A stretch of 64,000 nucleotides of DNA from Stagnihabitans lacustris (GCF_025950525.1 NZ_JAPDGS010000006.1:124001-188000); one strand, 5' to 3'; counted from the stretch's first letter, positions 16,269 to 27,253 are shown. The notes: generated from the sequence alone by a model not told the origin. A program made the numbers and translations.

Positions 16269-17120
16269 ATGGAAAAGACAAAAGCCACCTGGATCGGGTT
16301 CACCGCGGTTTTGATGTGGGGGGCGCTGGCGGCCCTGACGATCGGCACCGCCCCCGTCCCCCCCTTGCAGCTGAACGCGATCTGCTTTGCCCTGGGCGGC
16401 GGCATCGGCCTGGGCTGGATGGCCGCCACGGGGGGCTTTCATCGCCTGAAGGGCATCTCTTGGAAGGTCTATGCCTTTGGCACAGCAGGGCTTTTCGGCT
16501 ATCACCTGATCTATTTCACGGCCTTTCGCCTGGCGCCCTATGCCCAGACCAGCCTGATCGCCTATCTTTGGCCTTTGTTCATCGTCCTTTTCTCGGGCCT
16601 CTTGCCCGGAGAAAAACTCCGCCCGCTGCACCTGATTGGCGCCGCCCTCGCCTTTGCCGGCGCCGCCCTCATCGTTCTGGGCCGGGGTGCCGCGATGGGG
16701 CCGGGCGCGGGGCTTGGCATGGGGCTGGCCTTTCTTTGCGCCCTGACCTGGGCGGGCTATTCCATCCTGTCGCGCAGGCTGGGCGATGTCCCGACCGAGG
16801 CGGTGACGCTTTATTGCCTGGCCACCGCCGCCCTGTCGGCCCTGTGCCACCTGGCGCTTGAGACAACGGCCTGGCCTGCCACCGCCGCTGGCTGGGGCGC
16901 GACCGCAGCCCTGGGCCTTGGCCCTGTAGGGCTGGCTTTCTTCACCTGGGATGTGGGGATGAAACGCGGCGACATCCAGCTTTTGGGAACGCTGTCTTAT
17001 GCCGCGCCGCTTTTGTCGACGCTGATCCTGATCGCCACCGGAGGCGCAGAGCCCACGGCCAGCCTGGCCCTGTCGGCCCTGTTGATCACGGCGGGCGCGG
17101 GCCTCGCTTCGCGCGCCTGA
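16269..17120 (+). CDS. EamA/DMT-family transporter, YddG-like exporter
   Basis: A 283-residue membrane protein with about ten hydrophobic helices in two EamA repeats. The GYHLIYFTAFRLAPYAQTSL, YLWPLFIVLFSGLLPGE and C-terminal WDVGMKRGDIQLLGTLSYA segments match the YddG branch, whose E. coli member exports aromatic amino acids. Export of amino acids or related metabolites is therefore likely, but the substrate here is not established. The start lacks an obvious strong Shine-Dalgarno. A compact hairpin follows the stop. Confidence 0.87.
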   Translation: MEKTKATWIGFTAVLMWGALAALTIGTAPVPPLQLNAICFALGGGIGLGWMAATGGFHRLKGISWKVYAFGTAGLFGYHLIYFTAFRLAPYAQTSLIAYLWPLFIVLFSGLLPGEKLRPLHLIGAALAFAGAALIVLGRGAAMGPGAGLGMGLAFLCALTWAGYSILSRRLGDVPTEAVTLYCLATAALSALCHLALETTAWPATAAGWGATAALGLGPVGLAFFTWDVGMKRGDIQLLGTLSYAAPLLSTLILIATGGAEPTASLALSALLITAGAGLASRA

Positions 17121-17126
17121 AACGAA

Positions 17127-17150
17127 AAGGGCGACCCGCAGGCCGCCCTT
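17127..17150 (+). terminator. hairpin after the exporter gene
   Basis: AAGGGCG (17127-17133) pairs with CGCCCTT (17144-17150) just after the exporter stop at 17120. It sits between two convergent genes and can act in both directions; preceding A residues (CGAAAA) would give a short U-run for the minus-strand transcript. Confidence 0.6.
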
Positions 17151-17213
17151 CCCGATCCGTCAGAGCCGCAAACCGCTCCCCCGCATCGGGGGCAGCCGGC
17201 TTGGCCCGATCCC

Positions 17214-17378
17214 TTAGTTGGAAAGCCGCGTGATCTCCTCTTTGATCTTCAGCTTCTGCTTTTTCATCTCGGCGATTTCCAGATCGCTGGTGGCGGGGCT
17301 GCGTTGCGCCACTTCCACAGCGGTCGAGAGGTTTTCGTGCTTCCGCTTCAGCTCGGCGATATGCGAGGCAACGGACAT
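17214..17378 (-). CDS. YdcH / DUF465 small coiled-coil protein
   Basis: A 54-residue protein, MSVASHIAELKRKHENL... ending KIKEEITRLSN, made of two charged helices that should form a hairpin coiled coil. Its length, the HxxLxxKHxxL pattern and the DLEIAEMKKQKLKIKEEI second helix match the YdcH family (DUF465), found widely in proteobacteria and of unknown function. GAGGAGA precedes ATG 17378. The gene is alone on the minus strand between the exporter and trmN6. Confidence 0.88.
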   Translation of the reverse strand: MSVASHIAELKRKHENLSTAVEVAQRSPATSDLEIAEMKKQKLKIKEEITRLSN

Positions 17379-17488
17379 GGACTTCTCCTCATTCTGGTTT
17401 CTCAGAACCCCAGTGAGCCATGAAAAACCGAGTCTGTCATCAAAACTTCACGTCCATACAGCCGAAAGTTGAGTCAACGATTCCTTAA

Positions 17489-18232
17489 TCAGCCAAATTC
17501 CGCCAAAAGCCCCGCGCCCATGCGCAGAATTTCGTTGGCGCGCGGCGTATAGCCCTCGCGGTCGCCCTCATGCGCGGCGCCCCGGTGCAGCACCAGGGGC
17601 GCCAGCATCCGAAACCCGGCGCGGCCGCCCTTGCGCGCCCGCAGAATCAGCCGCTTGGCCTCGCGGCCTTCGCGGGGCAGCAGCGGCAGGACCCGGGCCG
17701 AGCCCATTTTCCCAAGCGCGCCAAGCACTTCGGGCAATCCTTCGGTGGAAAAGATCATCGTCAGCCAGCCGCCCGGCTGCAACCGCCGCGCCGCAGCCTC
17801 GACCCACAGCGCCAACCCCATCTCGGCGCGAAGCGCGATGTCGCGGCCCAGAACCGGCGAGGGCGTGCCGCCCTTCGGATAAAACGGCGGATTGGCGATC
17901 ACATGGTCAAAGCTGCGCCGCAACCCCGCAGGCATCACCGACAGGTCCCCGGTCACAACCTCTAGTGCCACGCCGTTTTCGGTCGCATTGCGCCGGGCAA
18001 GGTCGGCGTAATCCTCTTGCAGTTCCAACCCCGCCTGCACCAGACCCGGCACCCGCGCGGCCAAACACAGCGACGCCGCCCCCGCTCCGCAGCCCAGGTC
18101 CAGCACGCTTTGCCCTGCAGTCGCGGGGCAGGCCGCGGCCAAAAGCACCGCGTCATTGGCCGCCCGGTAGCCCTTTGCGGGCTGCCACAGATGCAACCGC
18201 CCGCACAAAAACGCGTCATGGGTCAGGCTCAC
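17489..18232 (-). CDS. trmN6: tRNA1(Val) adenine-37 N6-methyltransferase-like protein
   Basis: A 247-residue class I SAM methyltransferase. It has the motif I loop VLDLGCGAGAASLCLA (43-58), the acidic motif II (LELQEDYADLARRN) and the N6-adenine catalytic motif NPPFYPKGG (about 113-121), as in TrmN6/YfiC. The likely substrate is A37 of tRNA-Val, but other nucleobase targets are possible. The N-terminal HLWQPAKGYRAANDAVLLAA is typical of the family. It overlaps the DUF2007 gene by 4 bp, so the two are translationally coupled. Confidence 0.87.
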   Translation of the reverse strand: MSLTHDAFLCGRLHLWQPAKGYRAANDAVLLAAACPATAGQSVLDLGCGAGAASLCLAARVPGLVQAGLELQEDYADLARRNATENGVALEVVTGDLSVMPAGLRRSFDHVIANPPFYPKGGTPSPVLGRDIALRAEMGLALWVEAAARRLQPGGWLTMIFSTEGLPEVLGALGKMGSARVLPLLPREGREAKRLILRARKGGRAGFRMLAPLVLHRGAAHEGDREGYTPRANEILRMGAGLLAEFG

Positions 18233-18450
18233 TTCAGCGCCTCGGCCGGGAAATCATTGTCGACCAGCACGGCGCGGGCGATGAACCAGTCGCCATCCGC
18301 CACCATCAGGCGGCGCGGCAAAAGGAAGCTTGACCCGGTCAGGACGCTCGTGTGGACGTCCAGTTCAAAGGCCGCTATATCCTCGCCGGCAAGCAGGGCC
18401 TGCGCAAAGGGGATCAGGGTCGGATCGGTGGTCGAGACGAGCAATCGCAT
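18229..18450 (-). CDS. DUF2007 domain protein
   Basis: A 73-residue protein starting MRLLVSTTDPTLIPFAQALL, with AFELDVHTSVLTGS and RRLMVADGDWFIARAVL, the compact alpha-beta fold of DUF2007, a putative signal-transducing family of unknown role. ATG 18450 is used; an in-frame TTG lies two codons upstream. It is the first gene of a two-gene unit with trmN6 (4-bp overlap) and is divergent from the polyprenyl synthase gene. Confidence 0.83.
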   Translation of the reverse strand: MRLLVSTTDPTLIPFAQALLAGEDIAAFELDVHTSVLTGSSFLLPRRLMVADGDWFIARAVLVDNDFPAEALK

Positions 18451-18506
18451 GACCAAAGACCTAACCCCCCAAGACAGGCCCGTCGAGTGCCTCTGAGGGT
18501 TTGAAA

Positions 18507-19505
18507 ATGAATGTGACCGCCGCGCTGAAACCGCAAGACGCCCTGGCCGCCCATCTGGAGGCGGATATGGAGGCGGTCAATATTCTGATCCGCGCGCGCA
18601 TGGCCAGCAAGCATGCCCCCCGCATCCCGGAAGTGACCGCGCATCTGGTCGAGGCGGGCGGCAAGCGTCTGCGCCCGATGCTGACCTTGGCCGCGGCGCG
18701 GCTTTGTGGCTATCAGGGGGCGGATCATGTGAAGCTGGCCGCCACGGTGGAATTCATTCACACCGCGACGCTGTTGCATGACGATGTGGTCGACGAAAGC
18801 ACCCAGCGCCGGGGGCGGCCGACGGCCAACCTGTTGTGGGACAACAAGTCCTCGGTTCTGGTCGGCGACTACCTGTTCGCCCGCAGCTTTCAGTTGATGG
18901 TCGAAACCGGGTCCTTGCGGGTTCTGGATATCCTGGCCAATGCCTCGGCCACGATTGCAGAGGGCGAGGTGCTGCAACTGACCGCAGCGCAGGACCTGAA
19001 GACTGACGAGGGCATCTATCTGCAGGTGGTGCGCGGCAAGACGGCGGCGCTGTTTTCCGCCGCGACCGAGGCGGGCGGGGTGATCGCGGGCGCCTCCGAG
19101 GATCAGGTGAAGGCGCTGTTCGACTATGGCGACGCCTTGGGCATCGCGTTTCAGATTGCCGACGACCTGCTGGATTACTCCGGCACGGCCGCGGCGATCG
19201 GCAAGAACGTGGGCGACGACTTCCGCGAGCGCAAGGTGACGCTGCCGGTGATCAAGGCGGTGGCTGCGGCCTCCGAGGCCGAGCGGGCCTTCTGGGTGCG
19301 GGTGATCGAAAAGGGCGAGCAGCACGACGGCGACCTGGAACAGGCGTTGCGGCTGTTGACCACCTCGGGCGCGCTGGAGGCCGCGCGTCAGGACGCCTTT
19401 GGTTGGGCGGCCAAGGCGCGGGCCTCGCTCGGTGCGCTGCCGGACCATCCTTTGCGCGGCATCCTGTCGGATCTGGCCGATTACGTGGTCAGCCGGTTGA
19501 ACTGA
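18507..19505 (+). CDS. ispB: polyprenyl diphosphate synthase (long chain, quinone side chain)
   Basis: Elongates farnesyl/geranylgeranyl diphosphate with IPP to the long side chain of ubiquinone. The 332-residue all-helical protein has GGKRLRP (51-57), the first Asp-rich motif DDVVD (92-96) in LLHDDVVDESTQRRG, and the second in FQIADDLLDY. Length and the LVGDYLFARSF segment match octaprenyl/decaprenyl (IspB/DdsA) enzymes; the chain length cannot be read directly, though Q-10 is usual in Rhodobacterales. ATG 18507 fits the TGAGGG upstream better than TTG 18501. Confidence 0.92.
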   Translation: MNVTAALKPQDALAAHLEADMEAVNILIRARMASKHAPRIPEVTAHLVEAGGKRLRPMLTLAAARLCGYQGADHVKLAATVEFIHTATLLHDDVVDESTQRRGRPTANLLWDNKSSVLVGDYLFARSFQLMVETGSLRVLDILANASATIAEGEVLQLTAAQDLKTDEGIYLQVVRGKTAALFSAATEAGGVIAGASEDQVKALFDYGDALGIAFQIADDLLDYSGTAAAIGKNVGDDFRERKVTLPVIKAVAAASEAERAFWVRVIEKGEQHDGDLEQALRLLTTSGALEAARQDAFGWAAKARASLGALPDHPLRGILSDLADYVVSRLN

Positions 19506-19513
19506 GGCGGGCC

Positions 19514-19564
19514 CTGCCGACTGCACCCCGGCACGGCGCCTCCCCCTCCGCGCCCTGCCGACTG
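19514..19564. repeat. paired CTGCCGACTG element
   Basis: CTGCCGACTG at 19514-19523 and 19555-19564, 41 bp apart. As in the 7.5-kb array the first is followed by CACC and the second by A. It starts 8 bp after the ispB stop. The inner segment differs from the other loci, so the paired decamers are the conserved part. Confidence 0.75.
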
Positions 19565-19675
19565 AGGGGTTGGCGCAACCGCTGTCGCACCTGCCGGCAC
19601 CTCGTCACCTGTCTCCGAGCCGGTTGGGGCGCAGCCCCAGAGGCGAGACATCGGCTTGCGGCGTCAGCCGCTCGT

Positions 19676-20707
19676 TTAATCGAAGGTCCCGGTCACGCGG
19701 CCAAACAGCATGAAGGCCCGGGCCGTCCGCGTATCCGACAGCGCCGACAGTTGCGCATCCGTCGCCTTGGGCTCCATCGCGACGAAGGCCTTGTCGAAGC
19801 TGCGCAAAAAGTGATGCGCCACGTCGCGGAAAATCTCGTCCTCGCGCATCCGCGCCGCAGTCAGCGCCAGGCAGGACCGGTCGCGTATCCCGCCCAGGGG
19901 GGCAATCGCCCGCCCCCGCTCACCGGTGGCGAACTTGCGCCACAGCTCCGGCTTGGCGCGGTCGGGTGCCAGGTCGTCCATATAGATCCCGTCCTCTGCC
20001 AGCAGGTTCAGCACATCTTGCGAGGCCTGGATCAGCTTGGAGGCCAGCCGGTCCCCCAGCGCCAACTTCAGCGCCGCAAAGGCGCGCTGGTCGTCGGGGC
20101 TGTCGGGGAAATGGATGGCGCGCAGGAAATCTTCCATCGACAAGGGCTCGCCGCTGTCCTCGGGCGCATCCAGCGCGAGGCCGGGTTGCTCCTCGATGCG
20201 CAGGGTCGCGACGGGCGACTCGCGGCGGGTCTGAAAGGTCAGGCGCGGGCTTTCTTCGGCCGGGGGCGGCGCCACCGGTGCCGCTGCTGCCGCGGTCGCG
20301 ACAGGGCGCGGCGCATTGGCCGCCTGCCGGCGCATCTGGTCCATGACCATCTGCAGCCGCTCTCTTTCGCCGCGCAAGCGCCGCAGCTGGTCCAGCGCGA
20401 CCGCAAGCACCCAGATCATCGCCATCGGCAAGACGACACTGAACAGGGCAAGGCCGCGGGCCACAAACCCCTCGGGCGCCGTGCCATACCAGACAAAGAC
20501 GCCCAGCCCGATCCAGCAGACCGACAGGGCCAGCGCGCCCACATAGGCGCCCGAAGACACCGCCGGCGCCAGGTCTGGCGGCAAAATGGCGGTCCCGCCG
20601 CCCGACATGGTGGGGCCCAAGCCTGCGCCCGGACGCAGGGCACCGCCCAGGCTTGGCGCCTCGGCGTCCGGCCCTGCGGTTTCCTCTGTGCCATTGGTCT
20701 CGGTCAT
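19676..20707 (-). CDS. conserved two-helix membrane protein, function unknown
   Basis: About 343 residues. An acidic/Gly-rich N-terminus is followed by two transmembrane helices (GALALSVCWIGLGVFVWYG and LALFSVVLPMAMIWVLAVAL), a coiled-coil stretch (DQLRRLRGERERLQMVMDQM), an Ala/Pro linker, and a soluble C-terminal domain (SMEDFLRAIHFPDSPDDQRA ... AFMLFGRVTG). The layout suggests a cytoplasmic domain tethered to the inner membrane. I do not recognise a named family. Start is uncertain: ATG 20707 or ATG 20719, the latter lying directly against AGGAA. It is in the same direction as greA, 38 bp downstream of it. Confidence 0.7.
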   Translation of the reverse strand: MTETNGTEETAGPDAEAPSLGGALRPGAGLGPTMSGGGTAILPPDLAPAVSSGAYVGALALSVCWIGLGVFVWYGTAPEGFVARGLALFSVVLPMAMIWVLAVALDQLRRLRGERERLQMVMDQMRRQAANAPRPVATAAAAAPVAPPPAEESPRLTFQTRRESPVATLRIEEQPGLALDAPEDSGEPLSMEDFLRAIHFPDSPDDQRAFAALKLALGDRLASKLIQASQDVLNLLAEDGIYMDDLAPDRAKPELWRKFATGERGRAIAPLGGIRDRSCLALTAARMREDEIFRDVAHHFLRSFDKAFVAMEPKATDAQLSALSDTRTARAFMLFGRVTGTFD

Positions 20708-20745
20708 GGGCCTGCTCATTTCCTGGCCGTCCGGCCGGGTTTCCG

Positions 20746-21216
20746 TCAGATGTAACGGATGCTCAGCACTTCATAGCTTTTCTGGCCGCCCGGGGTCTTG
20801 ACCTCGACCGAATCGCCCTCGTCCTTGCCGATCAACGCGCGGGCCAGGGGCGAGCGCATGTTCAGCAAACCGCGCTCCAGGTCGGCTTCGACCTCGCCCA
20901 CGATCTGATAGGTCTTTTCCTCGCCGGTGTCTTCGTCGGCCAGCGTCACCCGGGCGCCGAACTTGACCGTGCCCGACATGCGCGAGGTGTCGATGACCTC
21001 GGCCCGGCCCAAGATCGCCTCAAGCTCCTTGATGCGGCCTTCCACGAAGCTCTGCTTTTCGCGCGCCGCGTGATATTCGGCGTTTTCCGACAGGTCGCCA
21101 TGTTCGCGCGCCTCGGATATGGCGCGGATGACGGCGGGACGTTCCACCGACTTCAGGTTTTTCAGTTCTTCGTCCAGCGCGTCGTAACCGCCGCGCGTCA
21201 TCGGGATCTTTTCCAT
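20746..21216 (-). CDS. greA: transcription elongation factor GreA
   Basis: Rescues arrested RNA polymerase by stimulating transcript cleavage through the secondary channel. The 156-residue protein has the N-terminal coiled coil ([20 protein letters not shown]) with the acidic tip [18 protein letters not shown], and the C-terminal FKBP-like domain ([34 protein letters not shown]). Length matches the family (158). ATG 21216 opens [14 protein letters not shown]. It is divergent from the ETF-QO gene. Confidence 0.96.
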   Translation of the reverse strand: MEKIPMTRGGYDALDEELKNLKSVERPAVIRAISEAREHGDLSENAEYHAAREKQSFVEGRIKELEAILGRAEVIDTSRMSGTVKFGARVTLADEDTGEEKTYQIVGEVEADLERGLLNMRSPLARALIGKDEGDSVEVKTPGGQKSYEVLSIRYI

Positions 21217-21454
21217 CAGCCTGCTTCCGCAAAGAACAAGGCCACGGCCTTTTCCGGCCATGACCTTGCGATTGCCCCCTTTAAAGGCAGGATGGCGCTG
21301 AATTGCAAGGGGGAAGGCGCGAATAGGCGCAAGCCCGTCGGGCCTGCGATAGAATCTTGCGTCTGGCCTGCAATGACAAGGTGTTTCCTTGCGGGGAAAC
21401 GTTGACCTCATGCTGCGCTTGCGGCAAGGAAAGCAAAACAGGAAGGGGCCGGGC

Positions 21455-23097
<1,643 letters not shown>

Positions 23098-23104
<7 letters not shown>

Positions 23105-23173
23105 GCGGGTCAAGCCCGCTTGGGTCCAACATGTGAGCTGGTCAAGCCCGCTTTGACCCAACATGTGGCACCA
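23098..23173 (+). repeat. duplicated 3' end of etfD with hairpins
   Basis: The last codons and stop region of etfD (CCAACATGT at 23094-23102) are repeated twice downstream: CCAACATGT recurs at about 23127 and 23157, each preceded by a copy of AGC(G/T)GGTCAAGCCCGCT. That segment is itself an inverted repeat (AGCGGG...CCCGCT). Confidence 0.6.
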
Positions 23174-23201
23174 CCGGCCCTTGAAGGTCACCGAAAATTG
23201 C

Positions 23202-23236
23202 GAAAGGCCCGGGGTCGCGTCCCCCGGGCCTTTCTT
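23202..23236 (+). terminator. strong terminator hairpin after etfD
   Basis: GAAAGGCCCGGGG (23202-23214) pairs perfectly with CCCCGGGCCTTTC (23222-23234), followed by TT. A 13-bp GC-rich stem with loop TCGCGTC is a convincing intrinsic terminator for etfD, about 50 bp ahead of the TPR gene. Confidence 0.8.
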
Positions 23237-23283
23237 GCATCCCGCGCCCGGGGCCTTTAGCCTGCACCCAGAAGGAGACCTCC

Positions 23284-24984
23284 ATGCAACCCATCTCGCG
23301 TCTTGGTTCCGTCCTGGTTCTGGCCCTGTCCCTGCCGCTTGCCGCCGGGACGCCCGCGATCTCGCAGGCCGGGCCCCAGGCCAGCGCCGGGGCCTATCTG
23401 GCCGCGCGCTCTGCCATGGCCGAGAATGACTTCCCCGCGGCGGTCGATTGGTTCACCCAGGCGCTTGCCGCCGATCCGGCCAATCCCGACCTGTTGGAAA
23501 GCGCTATTGCGGCCGAACTGGCCATGGGCGCGCTGGACAAGGCGGGCGCGCTTGCGGCGGCGATGGAAAAGGCGGGGCATCAAAGCCAGATCACCAACCT
23601 GGCGCATCTGGCCAGCCTTGGGGCCGCGGGCGACTATGCCGCGATCCTGCAGGCCCAGGACGCGGGCCGCAAGATATTCCCCATGCTGGACCTTTTGATC
23701 CAGGCTTGGGCCGAGGTTGGTGTGGGCAAGATGTCCGAGGCGGCCGTGACCTTCGACAAGATCATCGCCGATCCGGGCTCGGCGCCCTTGGGCATGTATC
23801 ACAAGGCCCTGGCCCTGGCGCAGACCGGCGACTTCGAGGGGGCGGAGGCGCTGTTTTCCGACCCGAAGGCCGCGGGCGTTTCGGGTCTGCGGCGCGGCAT
23901 CGTGGCGCGGGTCCAGGTGCTGAGCCAGCTGGAGCGCGGCCCCGAGGCCGTGGCCCTGATCGACGAAAGGTTCGGCGCGGTGCTGGATGCGGGCATGGCC
24001 GACCTGCGCCGCAGGGCCGCGGCGGGCGAACCCATCCCCTTTGACCTGATCCACGACGCGCGCGAGGGTCTGGCCGAGGCGTTTTTCACCTGGGCCACGC
24101 TGACGACGCAGGAAAACGACCTTCTTTCGCCGCTGTTGTCCGCCCGGATCGCGGCAGGGCTGCGGCCCGACCATGTCGAGGCGCAGTTGATGGCGGCCCG
24201 GCTTCTGGACCAGATGGGCCAACATGACTTGGCCATCACCGCCTTTCAGGCCGTGCCCGAGGGCGACCCGGCCTATGTCTCTGCCGTTCTGGGCCAGGCC
24301 AATGCCGCGCTTTTGGCCGGTCGCGCAGGCCAGGCGGTCGAGCTTTTGACCACCTTGTCCCAGCGCGAGCCCAAGGACCGCACCGTCCTCGCCTCGCTGG
24401 GCGACGCCCTGCGCGCCGATGGCAAATGTGACGCGGCGATCACGGCCTATGGTGCGGCGATTGCCACGATTGTCACGCCGGGGCCGGGGGATTGGCCGCT
24501 CTATTACCGGCGCGGCGGCTGTGCGCAGGTCGTGGGCGACTGGGCTGCCGCCGAAAAGGACCTGAGCTTTGGCCTGACCCTGGCCCCCGACGAGCCGCGC
24601 TTGTTGAACGAACTGGGTTACGCCTGGGTCGACCGCGGCGAGAACTTGGACCGCGCACTAGAGATGCTGCGCCGCGCCGTCGCCGGGGCGCCCGATCAGG
24701 GCTATATCCTGGACAGCCTGGCCTGGGCCTATTACCGGCTGGGGCAGTATGATCAGGCGGTGGCCCCGCAAGAGGCCGCCTCGCAGTTGATGCCGGTCGA
24801 TCCGGTCGTGACCGATCACCTGGGCGATATCTATTGGGCCGTGGGGCGCGTGCGCGAGGCCGAATACCAATGGCACCGCGCGCTGTCGTTCAAGCCCGAA
24901 GAGAAAGACGCCGCCCGCATCCGGTTGAAACTGGAAAAAGGGCTGGACGCGGTTCTGGCGGATGAAAAGCGGAATGGCGGCTGA
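23284..24984 (+). CDS. exported tetratricopeptide-repeat protein
   Basis: A 566-residue TPR protein. Residues 1-29 form a Sec signal peptide ([20 protein letters not shown]). At least eight TPR-like helical pairs follow, for example [60 protein letters not shown] and [20 protein letters not shown], so it is a periplasmic scaffold. AGAAGGAG precedes ATG 23284. The stop overlaps the ispE start by 11 bp, implying coupling. Partner unknown; Rhodobacterales often encode such a TPR protein beside ispE. Confidence 0.87.
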   Translation: MQPISRLGSVLVLALSLPLAAGTPAISQAGPQASAGAYLAARSAMAENDFPAAVDWFTQALAADPANPDLLESAIAAELAMGALDKAGALAAAMEKAGHQSQITNLAHLASLGAAGDYAAILQAQDAGRKIFPMLDLLIQAWAEVGVGKMSEAAVTFDKIIADPGSAPLGMYHKALALAQTGDFEGAEALFSDPKAAGVSGLRRGIVARVQVLSQLERGPEAVALIDERFGAVLDAGMADLRRRAAAGEPIPFDLIHDAREGLAEAFFTWATLTTQENDLLSPLLSARIAAGLRPDHVEAQLMAARLLDQMGQHDLAITAFQAVPEGDPAYVSAVLGQANAALLAGRAGQAVELLTTLSQREPKDRTVLASLGDALRADGKCDAAITAYGAAIATIVTPGPGDWPLYYRRGGCAQVVGDWAAAEKDLSFGLTLAPDEPRLLNELGYAWVDRGENLDRALEMLRRAVAGAPDQGYILDSLAWAYYRLGQYDQAVAPQEAASQLMPVDPVVTDHLGDIYWAVGRVREAEYQWHRALSFKPEEKDAARIRLKLEKGLDAVLADEKRNGG

Positions 24985-25798
24985 GATCGAACGGCGCGCC
25001 CGGGCCAAGGTCAACCTGGCGCTGCATGTGACGGGGCGGCGGGGGGATGGCTATCACCTGCTGGACAGCCTCGTGGGGTTTGCCGATTTCGGCGACGTGG
25101 TGCGGGTCAGGGCCAGTGACGTGATGTCGCTGACCGTGACGGGGCCCATGGCGGCGGGGCTTGGCGCGGGCGAGGACAACCTTGTCCTGCGCGCGGCCCG
25201 GCTGATGGGACGGCCCGCCGCGATCACCTTGGACAAGCATTTGCCGCTGGCCTCGGGGATCGGCGGCGGCTCTGCCGATGCGGCGGCGACGCTGCGGGCC
25301 CTGGCGGACCTGCATGGCGTGGATCTGCCCGATCCCGCCGCGGTGCTGGGGCTTGGGGCCGATGTGCCGGTCTGCCTGCTGGGCCGCCCGGCGCGGATGG
25401 CGGGGATCGGTGAGGACCTGACCCCGCTGCGCCTGCCGCCCGCCCATCTGGTGCTGGTGAACCCCGGCGTGACCGTCTCGACGCCCGAGGTGTTCCGCGC
25501 GCTGACACGGCGCGACAATCCGCCCTTGCCGGTGATGGGCGATGTCCCGGATGCGGCGGCGCTGGCCGATTGGCTGGCGGGGACGCGCAACGACCTGCAA
25601 GAGCCCGCCTTGCGCCTGCGTCCCCAGATCGGCGCGGTGCTTGCGGCGCTAAATGCGGTGCCGGGATGCCTTGTGGCGCGGATGTCGGGCAGCGGGGCGA
25701 CCTGCTTCGGGCTGTTTGCCGAGGCCGCTTTGGCCGAGGCCGCCGCCCTGTCCCTGGCGCGACCGGGATGGTGGGTGCAGTTCGGGGCTCTGGTCTAG
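24974..25798 (+). CDS. ispE: 4-diphosphocytidyl-2-C-methyl-D-erythritol kinase
   Basis: Phosphorylates CDP-ME in the MEP isoprenoid pathway. A 274-residue GHMP kinase: [25 protein letters not shown] at the N-terminus contains the substrate-binding segment, [20 protein letters not shown] is the ATP phosphate loop, and [12 protein letters not shown] is motif 3. Start ATG 24974 lies inside the TPR gene; ATG 24962 is an alternative four codons upstream. Supplies precursors used by the polyprenyl synthase at 18.5 kb. Confidence 0.93.
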   Translation: MAAEIERRARAKVNLALHVTGRRGDGYHLLDSLVGFADFGDVVRVRASDVMSLTVTGPMAAGLGAGEDNLVLRAARLMGRPAAITLDKHLPLASGIGGGSADAAATLRALADLHGVDLPDPAAVLGLGADVPVCLLGRPARMAGIGEDLTPLRLPPAHLVLVNPGVTVSTPEVFRALTRRDNPPLPVMGDVPDAAALADWLAGTRNDLQEPALRLRPQIGAVLAALNAVPGCLVARMSGSGATCFGLFAEAALAEAAALSLARPGWWVQFGALV

Positions 25799-25868
25799 GC
25801 CTTGGCCGGATGGTCCGCTGTGGCAAAGGCTTGCGCCTCTGGCGCTGCTTTGGGTCAGGGGAGGCCAA

Positions 25869-25924
25869 AAAGCAAAACGCCGGCCCCCGAAAGCAAAACG
25901 CCGGCCCCCGTGGGACCGGCGTTT
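25869..25924 (+). terminator. bidirectional terminator with tandem-duplicated arm
   Basis: A 21-bp unit AAAGCAAAACGCCGGCCCCC(G) occurs twice in perfect tandem (25869-25889, 25890-25910). AAACGCCGG (25896-25904, also 25875-25883) pairs with CCGGCGTTT (25916-25924). Convergent ispE and phosphatase transcripts both end here; the duplicated left arm offers two alternative stems. Confidence 0.7.
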
Positions 25925-25943
25925 ATCCTGCGGGCCGGGGCCC

Positions 25944-26732
25944 TCAGTCGTTGCGGATCACCTTGGCAAAGGCCGAAAACAGCTCGCCATTGGCGCAGAC
26001 CACCGAGCCATGGTCAAACGGCGTCATCCCCTCGCGGATGCTTTCGACAAAGCCGCCCGCTTCCTTGACCAAGAGCAGACCCGCCGCCATGTCCCAGATC
26101 TTCATCTCGCGTTCCCAGAACCCGTCGAAACGACCCGCCGCCACATAGGCCAGGTTCAACGAAGCCGCGCCCCATTCGCGCACCCCCGCCACCTGCGGCA
26201 TCAGCCGCGCGAAATCGGCAATCGTGCCGGGCAGGGTCCGCTTGGAAATCGCCGGAACCGAGGTCGCAAAGATCGACTCGGACAGCGACCGCCGCCCCGA
26301 GACCCGCAACCTCCGGTCGTTCATCCAGGCGCCCGAGCCCTTTTCGGCCCAGAACATCTCGTCCTTGGCCGCATCAAAGACCACGGCGGCCACGATCTCG
26401 CCCTTATGCTCCAGCGCGATGGACACCGCCCAATGCGGCATCCCGTGCAGGAAGTTCGTCGTCCCGTCCAGCGGATCGACGATCCAGCGCCGCGTCGGGT
26501 CCGTGCCCTCGACCGGCGTGGATTCCTCGCCCACCCAACCGTAGTTCGGGCGCGCCTCCATCAGGTCCTCGCGGACCAGACGTTCCGCCTCGCGGTCGGC
26601 CTTGGTGACGAATTCCCCCGGCCCCTTGGTCGAGACCTGCAGGTTTTCAACTTCGCGGAAGTCCTTGACCAAAGCACGGCCCGCTTTGCGGGCGGCCTTG
26701 ATCATCAGATTGATATTGGCGCTGCCTTGCAT
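25944..26732 (-). CDS. suhB: inositol monophosphatase family protein (SuhB-like)
   Basis: A 262-residue Li-sensitive-type phosphatase. Metal-binding motifs are present: GEE in WVGEESTPVEG, WIVDPLDGTTNF (Asp-Pro-Leu-Asp-Gly-Thr) and EMKIWDMAAGLLLVKEAGG near the C-terminus. It hydrolyses inositol-1-phosphate or related sugar phosphates; in E. coli SuhB also aids rRNA antitermination, which may or may not apply here. ATG 26732 opens MQGSANINLMIKAARKAG. Divergent from the small gene at 26.9 kb. Confidence 0.93.
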   Translation of the reverse strand: MQGSANINLMIKAARKAGRALVKDFREVENLQVSTKGPGEFVTKADREAERLVREDLMEARPNYGWVGEESTPVEGTDPTRRWIVDPLDGTTNFLHGMPHWAVSIALEHKGEIVAAVVFDAAKDEMFWAEKGSGAWMNDRRLRVSGRRSLSESIFATSVPAISKRTLPGTIADFARLMPQVAGVREWGAASLNLAYVAAGRFDGFWEREMKIWDMAAGLLLVKEAGGFVESIREGMTPFDHGSVVCANGELFSAFAKVIRND

Positions 26733-26938
26733 CGGGCACCTTCACTTATGGCATCTTATGGAACGAAGGGGGGCTTACATGGGAATGGGCCGAAAGGAAA
26801 GGGGGGAGGGGGAAAGGAAAGGGGCGGAAGGGGATTGCGGTTAAGAGCGCCCAAAACCGCGATTGGTGCGAATATGGAAAAACTGTGGCGACAATTTGAC
26901 GGATTGGCGGCGCGGGGGGGTGGGGCCTAGGGTGAACC

Positions 26939-27253
26939 ATGGCCCAAGCAACATTCGACGATTTCACCCAGATCACCGCGCTGTGGCACCAGGTTGCCCG
27001 GCGCAGCCAGGCGCGTGACGCGGCAGAGCCGCAGATCTTCAACCAGCTGGCCATGGCGCTATCGGGGCGTTTGCCGCGCGATGGCTCTGCCGCCTTGGCC
27101 GAACTGCACGCGCTGGCGGATGCCATCGCGGGTCGCGGCTTTCTGGCCTGGGACGCGCAAGCGCCGATCACCGGCCATGACCCCCATGACCGCGTCGCCC
27201 TGACGGCTGAAAGCTTTCAGCGCCTGGTGTCAGCCTGCAAAAAGACCCTGTGA
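26939..27253 (+). CDS. conserved hypothetical protein, 104 aa
   Basis: A small, mostly helical, soluble protein (MAQATFDDFTQITALWHQVARR ... AESFQRLVSACKKTL). No motif or signal peptide is recognised. The start has only a weak ribosome site. The upstream 206 bp includes a purine-rich tract (26790-26835) on this strand. It precedes the bioMNY genes in the same direction but is 135 bp away, so operon membership is doubtful. Confidence 0.6.
   Translation: MAQATFDDFTQITALWHQVARRSQARDAAEPQIFNQLAMALSGRLPRDGSAALAELHALADAIAGRGFLAWDAQAPITGHDPHDRVALTAESFQRLVSACKKTL

Noticed and set aside
26786-26840. Purine-rich tract as a possible regulatory element or G-quadruplex
   Set aside because: It lacks four regular G-runs with short loops on one strand and no gene start is well placed; composition alone is weak evidence.
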